Notes under the pieces: generated by a model
The model's database searches: none
Told to the model about the DNA's origin: nothing
What the model saw: the letters and a program-made list of their open reading frames with translations, nothing else
Program-made: the position numbers and the translations under genes
Part shown: in pieces, positions 23,095 to 32,300 of the stretch
How positions within the stretch are numbered: position 1 is the first letter of the stretch
Layout: each line of letters starts with the position of its first letter
Source: an uncultured Phocaeicola sp.
GTDB lineage: Bacteria; Bacteroidota; Bacteroidia; Bacteroidales; Bacteroidaceae
Assembly (NCBI GenBank): GCA_947581855.1
Contig: CANPVZ010000008.1
Location: 94,466-158,465 of the forward strand
Reading direction: 5' to 3'
Length of the DNA: 64,000 bases

Positions 23095-23979
23095 TTAATC
23101 CATCAGATTAGGTAGGTTTACAGCCTCTTCCCACTGCGAAAGAGTAAGTGTAGCCAAATCGGCCGGAGTCATGCTTTCGGGTATGCAACGCTGCGCCAAA
23201 TAGAGGTTCGGCGCACAAGCAATGGTACATCCGAGACTACCGTGTTCAACAAAAAGATATTTACATCCAATATAGATTTTATCGTAAATCACTTGCTGGT
23301 CTTTTCCCGTCAAAGCAATGCCATATGTCACTTTACGCAAAAGCCCGTCCATATATCCGATCATATCGTTTTCGTTATTAGTATCATTGCCGAAAAGGCC
23401 CGTATCGTGCCATAGCATCACCGCCGCTACGTCTCTGTTGTTGGGAATAGCCACTGCCATCACGCTCCACACCCATACCGGTCCATGCGCTTCGATCATT
23501 CGGTTACAACCGATCACATGTGCGCCGGGCATTATCGGAAAACGCTGTTCATCAACCGTTCCGAACAAACGCTCGGTAGCTTTTAACAAAGGTTTCAAAT
23601 CATATACAGGAATTTCTCCCGCTCCTTGTTGCGGTTGTAAATATATAGGTTTCTGCGTATCCAATTCATCGTTCCGCACGAGGTCATATCCCCACAAAGC
23701 ACCATTCAAACCTATATAATGAGAGCACCCGTGCAAGTTTACCTGTCCCATATATGCATCATTCCGTGCACAACGCTTATATGCCACGCCTATCTGCGAT
23801 ATCGTATCCAAATTATTTAACGAAACAGAATCCGACGACATTTTCAGCGCCACTACATATCCGTTGCCGTTTATCGCTCCGGGATTCATATATCCCATAC
23901 AGAAATTAGGGTCGCCGCCAATGGCACCTTCCGCTACTTTTGCCACATCATAGTGTACATCATAATCCAATTCTTCCAT
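23095..23979 (-). CDS. Pyruvoyl-dependent histidine decarboxylase-like protein
   Basis: I choose the ATG at 23977-23979 because AAGGA precedes it; longer starts exist at 23991 and 24018. The 294 residues parallel Lactobacillus HdcA: GYMNPGAINGNGYV, NDAYMGQVNLHGCSHYIG, ALWGYDLVRND, and the C-terminal LSQWEE. The family is made as a proenzyme that self-cleaves at a Ser-Ser bond to form a pyruvoyl cofactor. Here that position reads C85-S86-H87, so a Ser is present but not the Ser-Ser pair. There is no signal peptide; it is cytoplasmic. It is probably co-transcribed with the upstream unknown gene. Whether it decarboxylates histidine, another amino acid or nothing is open. Confidence 0.75.
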   Translation of the reverse strand: MEELDYDVHYDVAKVAEGAIGGDPNFCMGYMNPGAINGNGYVVALKMSSDSVSLNNLDTISQIGVAYKRCARNDAYMGQVNLHGCSHYIGLNGALWGYDLVRNDELDTQKPIYLQPQQGAGEIPVYDLKPLLKATERLFGTVDEQRFPIMPGAHVIGCNRMIEAHGPVWVWSVMAVAIPNNRDVAAVMLWHDTGLFGNDTNNENDMIGYMDGLLRKVTYGIALTGKDQQVIYDKIYIGCKYLFVEHGSLGCTIACAPNLYLAQRCIPESMTPADLATLTLSQWEEAVNLPNLMD

Positions 23980-24081
23980 AATCCTTATCATAAAAAGTTT
24001 GTAGGATTTAACAAACAATAAGATAGATGGTTGAATGGATTATACTAAAGTTCGTGAAAAGTTCTCACACCAACAGAACGC

Positions 24082-24978
24082 TTAATAGCGAAAAGGCACT
24101 CCCATCATCTGCAATAAAAAAGAAGCTTTCCACATTACGGCCCAACAGGGAAGTAATCTGCCATCCCAATTGGCTTGAGAATTCCATCTATACAAAATTA
24201 TCAAAGCGCCCAAAGCACGCGTTTCTTTATGCGAAAACCAAAAATAGGGAATAGAACGGATAACGGAACGAAAGGAATAGGCTCCGGGAACAATCTGTAA
24301 ATAGGTAGCCATTAACTTCATAAAAACGGCTTTGTTTGACCTCTCAACCTTCCAGAACAGGGTCTCGAATTTCTCAAAACCAAACTTTCGAATATAATCC
24401 TCCACACATTTCTTATACATTTTCTCGAGAGAAAGGGAATTGTTATCATTCATCGCTTCCGGATCTTCATCATCTGCCTGCCATTCCTTTCTTATATCCC
24501 ATAACGAAGGTCCATGATATCCTAAAATGCCAAGAAGTTCTTTGTCGGAATCACAAGTATAAATATAGGTATTACCATCCATAAAAGAAGCGATGCTCTC
24601 TAAGACCTCTCCACACGAAAACAAGGTCTTTCCATCCTTTCTGCATTTTTTGAGAATCTTTTCCATCTCTTTCAGAAAACGGGTAAGATGGCAATACGGT
24701 TCCGACACAGTGGTGAGTAGAAGCGCCGGATTAATCAAAACCAGTTTTCCGGTATCTATCTCACGGAGTTTTAAAAAGGCGACCCATACACAACGCTTTG
24801 AATGACGGCTCCATTTACACTCGTAGGCAATATAGTCGGAAGGATTCCAAAGTTCGTAAAACATATAAGGGCGGGGCTCGGGACGCAATGAAGCGTATAT
24901 AGGGCCACTCAGAAAGGGACGGTCCATAGCTTCCTGTATCTGTTTCCGAAAAAGGAAGGAAGCAAAAGGAATCTTCAT
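24082..24978 (-). CDS. Unrecognised 298-residue protein
   Basis: I do not recognise this family. The 298-residue product has no signal peptide and no clear transmembrane segment. It is rich in Trp, Tyr and Cys, with IYTCDSDKELLGILGYHGPS in the middle, an acidic stretch (QADDEDPEAMND, about 185-195) and a basic, aromatic C-terminus (LPCWAVMWKASFLL). The ATG at 24976-24978 is used. It precedes the histidine decarboxylase-like gene by about 100 bp on the same strand, so a shared transcript and related role are possible. Codon use looks ordinary for the window. Coding status is likely from length and from fitting the strand of its neighbours. Confidence 0.6.
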   Translation of the reverse strand: MKIPFASFLFRKQIQEAMDRPFLSGPIYASLRPEPRPYMFYELWNPSDYIAYECKWSRHSKRCVWVAFLKLREIDTGKLVLINPALLLTTVSEPYCHLTRFLKEMEKILKKCRKDGKTLFSCGEVLESIASFMDGNTYIYTCDSDKELLGILGYHGPSLWDIRKEWQADDEDPEAMNDNNSLSLEKMYKKCVEDYIRKFGFEKFETLFWKVERSNKAVFMKLMATYLQIVPGAYSFRSVIRSIPYFWFSHKETRALGALIILYRWNSQANWDGRLLPCWAVMWKASFLLQMMGVPFRY

Positions 24979-24991
24979 AGTAATCTTAAAT

Positions 24992-25171
24992 CTAAACTCT
25001 CTCCTGTTCCCTAGTGGAAGTTAAATTTTTAATAAGAGGCGTGGGAACTATGAATATTACAGAACTGAGGCTCTCGACTGCCCTACTCATCATAATAAAC
25101 ATAGCCCACGCCAATGATATATGAGTATGGTTATACCAAGCCCATAACACCGGCGCAAGCATTCTGTTCAT
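24992..25171 (-). CDS. Possible small membrane ORF or gene remnant (59 aa)
   Basis: The frame from ATG 25169-25171 to TAG 24992-24994 gives 59 residues beginning MNRMLAPVLWAWY and containing a hydrophobic run (SSVIFIVPTPL). It ends 13 nt before the unknown gene's ATG. The same frame stays open upstream to about 25235, suggesting it might be the tail of a longer broken gene. The remaining bases up to 25470 hold nothing I recognise. Chance is not excluded. Confidence 0.25.
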   Translation of the reverse strand: MNRMLAPVLWAWYNHTHISLAWAMFIMMSRAVESLSSVIFIVPTPLIKNLTSTREQERV

Positions 25172-25470
25172 TATCCGATGAGTGAAATTGTCGAGATTCC
25201 AGTTCTGGATAATATCCTTAACGCTCTCCGTTTGTCAATAATATACTTCCTGCATTGGAAGTGCGACAAAGATATATAGAAAAAATCAAAATTCCCATAC
25301 AATGGGACGTATTTATTCCATAATTGTTCCCTTACAGGATTCTTCTTCCATGAGCTAAAAAACAGAGTTCTTTAGCGTTTATACTCAGGGAAAGAAGAAC
25401 ATGACTTGTATGTTTATTGTTGAAAAGCATAGCTCTTAACCGTCCATATCCTACAATAGCGAAATGTTTT

Positions 25471-26463
25471 TTAAATAAAATAACTTCGGCAAAGAGGCTG
25501 CGTGCTGCATCTTAAAGAACCGCCCAGACTCCGGGAAATTTGGAAATCCACTAATTCCACATGTATGTTGCGCTTTTCCAACTCCCCGACTAACTGCTCA
25601 AACGCCGGGTCTGTGATATAGACCTGTTCATTGACAGGAAGTCCGTTGACAGCCAGATGGGCTACATCCTGATACGAAACGGAGATTCTGTCCCAGTTTT
25701 TCAGGGGCTCGGGAACACCGTTCAGCATGGCCTCCTCACAAATAATCATTAATCCTTCGCGTACAAGACTCAAAGCACAATCCAAATGGAGTACGTCTTC
25801 CCTCAACGGGACTTCAATAACGCGATAATCCCAATGAGACAGATAAGATTTGAGCCAAAGAAAACCGTTGTGATTGGACGCAAGTCCGGAATTACCCACA
25901 AACACAGTTTTCCCCCAAATAAGAATATCGCCACCTTCCAAAAAAGGTCCCGCTTCGGAATCTATACCTGTAGCCATATCGGCTTGTGGAACAGATACAT
26001 AGAAAGCATCGCTCACAGAAGTTTCCTGCATCAAAATATCCCGAACAGGCCATATTTCGTTTCTGCGGTGGAAAAAGTGCAAAGAGCCCTCAATTACGGA
26101 AGAACCAATGGTAAAGAAAGGATCCCTCACAAAGAAATTAGAACATCCGCATTCTTTGTTGAATTCTTTTTCATAATCGGTAAGCAAACGCGGGCGCAAA
26201 ACTCGCACGCCGTATTTCTCCAGAATCGTTTTCAGATTTTCCCTCTCCTGCTCCCATTGCCGCTGCCGCTCCGGAAAAAGATCCTTGTAATTCTTACCGG
26301 CAATATCCACGCCTTCATATAAATCGAGAATTTCTTCCGGTAAAAAATCATAGTCGCCTCCATTATCTTTTTCATGGGGAAACACAAGCTCCGATTGGGT
26401 TAAAACAACCGTCCTCAACGGAGCGAACTCGCTTTCAACATATATAGTCTGAACTTTATCCAT
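25471..26463 (-). CDS. Guanidino-group modifying enzyme (amidinotransferase/ADI fold)
   Basis: 330 residues, no signal peptide. It has the pentein-fold landmarks: FFVRDPFFTIG (about 110), FLEGGDILIWG (substrate-binding Glu/Asp), HLDCALSLV with the catalytic His, and a near C-terminal GGSLRCSTQPL with Cys319 as nucleophile. Family members are arginine:glycine amidinotransferases, dimethylargininases and arginine deiminases. Length and the C-terminal Cys motif fit the amidinotransferase/deiminase group, but the substrate is not determinable. It lies 86 bp downstream of the EamA transporter on the same strand, so the two are probably one transcript. An intact active site argues for a working enzyme. 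Confidence 0.82.
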   Translation of the reverse strand: MDKVQTIYVESEFAPLRTVVLTQSELVFPHEKDNGGDYDFLPEEILDLYEGVDIAGKNYKDLFPERQRQWEQERENLKTILEKYGVRVLRPRLLTDYEKEFNKECGCSNFFVRDPFFTIGSSVIEGSLHFFHRRNEIWPVRDILMQETSVSDAFYVSVPQADMATGIDSEAGPFLEGGDILIWGKTVFVGNSGLASNHNGFLWLKSYLSHWDYRVIEVPLREDVLHLDCALSLVREGLMIICEEAMLNGVPEPLKNWDRISVSYQDVAHLAVNGLPVNEQVYITDPAFEQLVGELEKRNIHVELVDFQISRSLGGSLRCSTQPLCRSYFI

Positions 26464-26549
26464 AATCTTATCTTAACAAAATCTCCGTACAAACTGTTTT
26501 TATGAGCAGAGTTTCGAACATACAAGTATACATATCCTCACCGCACTTT

Positions 26550-27500
26550 TCACTTGGCAGAGCGATGCCTTTTGAAGCCTTTTAACGGCAATTTGGGGAA
26601 GAGTTTCCGAAAACGAATTAAATAAGAGGTTATGCCGCCGCCAGCTATTACAAACGTTACCGCTACAATAATCATTACCAACCCCACGCTTTCCCGGAGT
26701 GTCAGCACTTCGCCGAACACCGACACACCGAAGATGATAGCCGTAACAGGTTCTAAGGCGCCTAATATAGCCGTAGGGGTAGAACCGATGTATTGAATGG
26801 CGCTGGTAGTACATAAAAAGGAAATGGCTGTAGGGAACACCGCCAAAGCTATCAGATTGCCCCACAAATACCATTCGTCCGGTACGGTAAGTTCGCTACT
26901 TGTATATAAGCGGACAATGAAAAGCGACAATCCGAAAAGCAGCACATAGAAAGTGACTTTCAGCGTAGCAATGTTTTTCAGAATCGGCTGATTGACGCCC
27001 ACAATGTAAATGGCATACGAAAGGGCGGATACAAGCACCAACAAGGTACCGGTCAGACTGAGAGTGCTACCGTCTGCCGTTTTATAGAGCAAACCGATAC
27101 CCGCCAAAGCCAGCACCATACAAACGATGGTCTGCAAAGGAAGTTTCTCCTTATAAGCAACAGCCATAATGACTGCAACCATAATAGGATAAACAAACAG
27201 AATGGTAGAGGCAATGCCCGCGCCCATATAATTATAGCTTAGAAAAAGGGTAAGAGATGAAAGAGACACAAGCACTCCCATCACTACTAAAGGCAATATT
27301 TCCCGCCTGTTCAGTTTAAACGATCGTCCCCTTGCCTTCAACATAATCCCTAACAAAGGTATAGCGAACAAATAACGGAAAAAGAGTACCGAATCGGGAT
27401 TCATACCTGCCTTGTACAAAGGGAGTGCAAAAAGAGGGTTCATTCCATAAGTTGCTGCCGCAATAGAACCTAACAAATATCCTTTGGCTTTTACATTCAT
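26550..27500 (-). CDS. EamA/DMT-family transporter
   Basis: I start at the ATG 27498-27500 (MNVKAKGYLLGSIAAATYG), because a promoter -7 box lies at 27524-27531, inside the longer frame that starts at 27581. The 316-residue product has ten hydrophobic segments in two repeats of the DMT fold, with typical EamA elements near the ends of each half (LSYNYMGAGIAST, IQYIGSTPTAILGALEPV). It ends in a basic tail (KLFPKLPLKGFKRHRSAK). Members export amino acids and metabolites, but the substrate is not predictable. Pairing with the guanidino-modifying enzyme suggests movement of an amino acid, guanidine compound or amine. Confidence 0.85.
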   Translation of the reverse strand: MNVKAKGYLLGSIAAATYGMNPLFALPLYKAGMNPDSVLFFRYLFAIPLLGIMLKARGRSFKLNRREILPLVVMGVLVSLSSLTLFLSYNYMGAGIASTILFVYPIMVAVIMAVAYKEKLPLQTIVCMVLALAGIGLLYKTADGSTLSLTGTLLVLVSALSYAIYIVGVNQPILKNIATLKVTFYVLLFGLSLFIVRLYTSSELTVPDEWYLWGNLIALAVFPTAISFLCTTSAIQYIGSTPTAILGALEPVTAIIFGVSVFGEVLTLRESVGLVMIIVAVTFVIAGGGITSYLIRFRKLFPKLPLKGFKRHRSAK

Positions 27501-27523
27501 AAGTCGATTCTTTAAAAATGGTG

Positions 27524-27531
27524 CAAAGGTA
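27524..27531 (-). promoter_or_regulatory. Promoter -7 box upstream of EamA gene
   Basis: Minus strand TACCTTTG (TAnnTTTG match), 23 bp before the chosen ATG. A TTTTTTG lies 22 nt further upstream, slightly longer than the usual 19-21 nt spacing. The position rules against the longer EamA start. Confidence 0.55.
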
Positions 27532-27610
27532 ACACTTGAAACGAAAAGAGTTTCAAAAAAGTGCAAATTATTCAGTTTCATTCAGCATAGGGAGGGCTTC
27601 ATCCGCTACA

Positions 27611-27720
27611 GGGCGTGAAGCGGCGCTGTGTACATCATGAGGTAAAGCTGTCTACATTACGAGCTAGAACTATCTACGTCGTGAAGTAAAGCAGCCTGCG
27701 TTACGGGGTTACGAAACCAA
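27611..27720. repeat. 22-bp degenerate tandem repeat, second site (five units)
   Basis: Units at 27611-27632, 27633-27654, 27655-27676, 27677-27698 and a decayed fifth at 27699-27720, all 22 bp. Representative core cgtcgtgaagtaaagc. They belong to the same family as 8414-8501, read in the same orientation, and lie in the large intergenic region between the two arms. Confidence 0.75.
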
Positions 27721-28443
27721 AAAGAGAAGCTTGCAAAAACCTTCTTTCCTCACGCCATCATTTCCCAAAAATCTTCTTTAAATCAGCAACCCCCTCTTCC
27801 TGTTATAGAGTTTCCATCTTTTCGTTACCTTTCCAAAAAGCCCCATTCGAGCACAAAAAATAGTTGTCACAGCAACAGTTATTCACCATATTAACAAAAT
27901 ACTGAATTTCAGCGTGATACTTAAATTTCAAAATTTATAATGTCCATTTTAAGAGTATTAATGTTACATTTAAGCCTCAAAATGCTGCATTAATTCCACA
28001 AAGAAAAGAAAAGGAAAGTAAAGAGAAATATAACCTCCTCCTAGAATCCTCCTCCTTGCAAACAAGGAAGAGGACTCGAGGAAGAAAGAGGAGATTTTTC
28101 ATCTTCCCTTTCAGACAATTCGACACACAATTCCAACTTAACAAAAATCAGCACTCCGGAGAAGCCCAAAGCAAGGAAATAAATAAATCCGTACTATCCG
28201 AAGAATCCACCGTTCAAAACGAATATAAAGCGCAAGCCCGGCTTTAAACCTTTCACCGGAAAGAGTGTCAAAAGAACAACCATAAGTTTGAAAGAAGCAA
28301 TAATTTAAGTTAAAAGAGCCAATTTAACAGGTTTATGCACCAAAGCAGGAGCGAAATACGAGATATTTTACTATTTTTGTCAAGAAAACTATTTATCGGA
28401 GAACGACTATTTGAAACGAAACAAATTAATATTTTTAATCTAC
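27721..28443. other. Intergenic region between cargo cluster and right arm
   Basis: About 720 bp of A/T-rich sequence without a convincing gene. It includes a purine/pyrimidine-asymmetric patch (about 28000-28110) with an 11-nt inverted repeat CCTCCTCCTTG / CAAGGAAGAGG at 28048-28073, and the -7 box of the right arm at its end. A 63-codon frame at 28056-28247 spans the purine tract and looks fortuitous. Confidence 0.5.
28372..28379 (+). promoter_or_regulatory. Candidate -7 box for right-arm operon
   Basis: TATTTTTG matches TAnnTTTG, 64 bp before the GH43-like ATG. No clear TTTG is found 19-21 nt upstream, so this promoter may be weak or need an activator. Confidence 0.4.
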
Positions 28444-29376
28444 ATGAAAGCACTCACTAACGTATTGGCGGCATTATGTATCCTCTTGCTGGGAGCTTCT
28501 TGCAGTCAACCTGAAAAAGAACTTTATGTATTTACCTCTTTTCACGAACCGGCCGATGAAGGATTACGCTTTCTCTATAGCGAAGACGGCATTCACTGGG
28601 ACAGCATCGCCGGAAGCTGGCTGAAACCGGAAATAGGACAAAACATCATGCGCGACCCTTCCATCGTACGCGGCAAAGACGGTACCTACCACCTGGTATG
28701 GACTATAGCCTGGAAAGGCGATACGGGATTCGGGCACGCTTCATCTAAAGATTTGATTCACTGGACGGAACAAAAACGCATTCCGGCTATGGACAACATA
28801 CCTACTACCCAAAACGTGTGGGCTCCCGAACTTTTCTACGATGACGTGAACGACCGGTTCATGATTATCTATGCTTCATGCGTAGTGGACAAGCACTTCG
28901 ACCTTGGCGTAGAGGACGAGACGAACAACCATCGTCTATATTGCGTCACTACCAAAGACTTTGAGACCTTTTCCGAACCGGAACTTTTCTACGATCCGGG
29001 CTTCAGTTGCATCGATGCTGTATTGGTAAAACGTGCGCCGCAGGATTATGTGATGGTGCTGAAAGACAACACGCGCCCTAACCGCAATCTGAAAATCGCT
29101 TTTGCTAAAAGTGCGGAAGGACCTTATACCCCTCCGTCGGAAGCTTTTACCGAAACGTTTGTAGAAGGTCCTTCGGTAGAAAAAGTGGGAGATGATTATT
29201 ACATCTACTTCGACGTGTATGCCAAAAAGATTTACGGAGCCATGAAGACGCGCGATTTCATACATTTTACCGATGTAACGGACAGTGTACGGGTTCCCGC
29301 GAGACATAAGCACGGGACCATTTTCAAAGCGCCCGAATCGGTCGTAAAGAATCTCATCGCTAATCAGAAACAATAA
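28444..29376 (+). CDS. GH43-like five-bladed propeller lipoprotein
   Basis: The start is the ATG at 28444; a TTG 33 nt earlier adds only an unlikely N-terminus. The 310-residue product begins with a lipoprotein signal (MKALTNVLAALCILLLGASC) and is anchored at the membrane. The propeller has the GH43 order: MRDPSIVRG (Asp), VWAPELFYDD, FSCIDAVL and FVEGPSVEKV (Glu acid), so catalytic positions look intact. It resembles the first domain of the triple GH43 protein at 53878-56754. It heads the right arm, 19 bp before GH143+GH142. I cannot assign an RG-II linkage to it; an arabinosidase or galactosidase role is possible. Confidence 0.82.
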   Translation: MKALTNVLAALCILLLGASCSQPEKELYVFTSFHEPADEGLRFLYSEDGIHWDSIAGSWLKPEIGQNIMRDPSIVRGKDGTYHLVWTIAWKGDTGFGHASSKDLIHWTEQKRIPAMDNIPTTQNVWAPELFYDDVNDRFMIIYASCVVDKHFDLGVEDETNNHRLYCVTTKDFETFSEPELFYDPGFSCIDAVLVKRAPQDYVMVLKDNTRPNRNLKIAFAKSAEGPYTPPSEAFTETFVEGPSVEKVGDDYYIYFDVYAKKIYGAMKTRDFIHFTDVTDSVRVPARHKHGTIFKAPESVVKNLIANQKQ

Positions 29377-29395
29377 TATACTAAGTCAGGAAACT

Positions 29396-32300
29396 ATGAA
29401 CTATTACGCTAAATTTTTCCTTTTGTTGGCTGCCGGATGGGTAGGCGTCACAGGCCTCAACGCCCAAGACCGTATCCATTATACGGGAAGCGAGCTTTCA
29501 AACCCTAATACACACGACGGGCAGCTCTCGCCGGTTGTGGGGGTACACAACATTCAAACCATGCGCGCCAACCGTGCTAAGCCCGATGCCACCAACGGTA
29601 ACGGATGGGCCTATAATAACACACCTTATGCCGAAACTTATTGGAAAGGCAATTTTACGAATCAGGAGAAGGCATACACAAGCAACGGCAACGGATGGAC
29701 CTATAACCATCAGCCGATGATGGCTTACTGGAAAGGTAAATTCTATATGCATTACCTCTCCGATCCTGTTGACGAACACATTCCGCCATCCTGCACATTC
29801 CTGCAAACTTCGACGGACGGCTACACCTGGAGCAATCCGGAAGTATTGTTCCCCATATACCGCATACCCGACGGTTTCACAAAGGACGGAAAAATCTTTG
29901 CCAAGGATATTGACGCCGTGATGCACCAACGGGTAGGTTTCTATGTATCGAAAGCAGGCAAATTGCTGGCAATCGGCAACTACGGTATCGCTTTGTACCC
30001 GAAAGACGATCCCAACGATGGTAACGGTATCGGCCGCGTCGTGCGCGAAATAAACGAAGACGGCACGTTCGGCCCTATATACTTCATATACTATAACCAT
30101 GCATTTAATGAAAAGAATACTTCTTTCCCGTATTACAAACGTTCGAAAGACAAAGCCTTCCGCCAAGCTTGCGAAGAGATTCTGGCGAATCCGTTGCAGC
30201 GTATGCAATGGGTAGAAGAAGCTGACCGCGAAGACCCGATTATCCCTTTACACAAAGAGTATAAGGCATTTTGTTCGTATACATTGCCCGACGGACGCAT
30301 TGCCAGTTTATGGAAACATGCGCTGACTTCCATCAGTTCCGACGGTGGCAATACATGGGAAGAACCGATTGCACGCGCTAAAGGATTTGTAAATAGCAAC
30401 GCCAAAATCTGGGGACAACGCCTGAGCGACGGAACCTATGCTACAGTATACAACCCGTCGGAGTTCCGTTGGCCGCTAGCTATCTCCCTGAGCAAAGACG
30501 GATTGGAATACACTACGCTGAATTTGGTACATGGTGATGTACCTCCTATGCGCTATGCCGGACAATACAAATCGTATGGCCCGCAATATGTCCGCGGTAT
30601 TCAGGAAGGAAACGGAACGCCTCCCGACGGCGACCTGTGGGTAACTTACAGTGTAAACAAAGAAGATATGTGGGTGGCACGCGTTAAAGTGCCGGTACAG
30701 CAAAAAGCTTCGAGCCATGCCAACGAGAACTTTGCCGACTTTAAGCATCTAAGCGACCTGACGATGTGGAACCTCATGTCGGGAGTTTGGGCTCCCGTTT
30801 CACTGGAACAAAAAGACGGGCAGACATGGTTGACATTACGCGACAAAGATCCGTATGCCGATGCTAAGGTGGAACGTAAGATACCTAACACTAAAGAACT
30901 AAGCCTTGAATTCGATTTAATGGCAGAACAGAATGACCACGGAACCTTACAAATCGAGTTTGTCGACGAAGACGGTACGGCTTGTGCCCGTTTGGATTTG
31001 ACACCGGAAGGTGAGTTCCGCTCGAAAGGTGGCGCACGCTACGGTCGTATCTGTATGTACGAACCGGGAAAAGTATACCACGTAAAAGTGGACGTCACCG
31101 TAAACGACCGTAATTCGGTTGTATATGTTAACGGTCAAAAGAAAACAACGCGTATGTTGTTTGCACCGGTAGAATCTATCGAACGAATCGTATTCCGCAC
31201 GGGCGAACGTCGTCATTTCCCCACCGTAGACACTTGGGCGGACCAATACAGCGATATGCAGGATCCCAACCGCGAAGACCCGTTGACCGTATACCGCATT
31301 GCTAATGTGAAGACGTCTTCAAGAGACGTCGACGGTTCGGCGGCGGTATTGAAATATCAGGATTACAGCCACTATGTCGACTATTTCAACGGTATGGAGG
31401 ACGAAAATATAGCACAGGCTATTCCTAACGCACAAGCTTCGGAATGGATGGAAGAAAACATTCCTTTATTCGACTGTCCGCAAAAGAATTTCGAAGAAAT
31501 GTACTATTATCGTTGGTGGACTTTGCGCAAGCATATCAAAGAAACTCCGGTAGGCTACGGCATGACCGAATTTCTGGTAAACCGCTCGTATGCCGACAAA
31601 TACAATCTGATTGCCTGTGCCATCGGACACCATATTTATGAAAGCCGCTGGTTACGCGACCCGAAGTATCTCGATGGTATCATTCACACTTGGTATCGCG
31701 GCAACGAAGGGAAGCCGATGAATAAAATGATGAAATTCAGTTCATGGAATCCGGATGCAATCTATAACCGCTATCTGGTTGACCTCGACAAGGAATTCCT
31801 GACAGATATGTACAACGATTTATGCGAAGAATACAAGCGTTGGGAAGACAGCCATCGCTTAGCCAACGGACTTTATTGGCAGGGCGATGTACAAGATGGT
31901 ATGGAAGAAAGCATCAGTGGCGGACGTAAAAAGCAATATGCACGCCCTACTATCAATAGCTACATGTACGGCAATGCTATGGCTCTCTCTGCCGTTGCCG
32001 CCATGCTGGGCAAGACGGAAGATGCCAAACAGTATGCCGAAAAAGCCGCTACCATCAAAAATCTGGTTGAAAACAAGCTGTGGAATGAAAAGCATCAATT
32101 CTTCGAAACAGTAAGAGGAGATACTTGTGCGCAGGTACGGGAAGCTATCGGTTACATTCCCTGGTACTTCAACCTCCCTACAGCAGACAAATACGACGAA
32201 GCCTGGAAACAACTGAATGATGAAAAGGGATTCTCCGCTCCTTACGGTTTGACCACCGCCGAACGCCGCCATCCGGAATTCCGTACACATGGCGTAGGCA

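Noticed and set aside
27501..27581. Longer start for the EamA transporter
   Set aside because: The -7 box TACCTTTG lies inside the extension, so it would not be transcribed with that start.
28056..28247. 63-codon plus-strand frame in the intergenic purine tract
   Set aside because: Composition is dominated by Arg/Lys from a purine run, it overlaps an inverted repeat, and it shows no ribosome binding site or recognisable motif.
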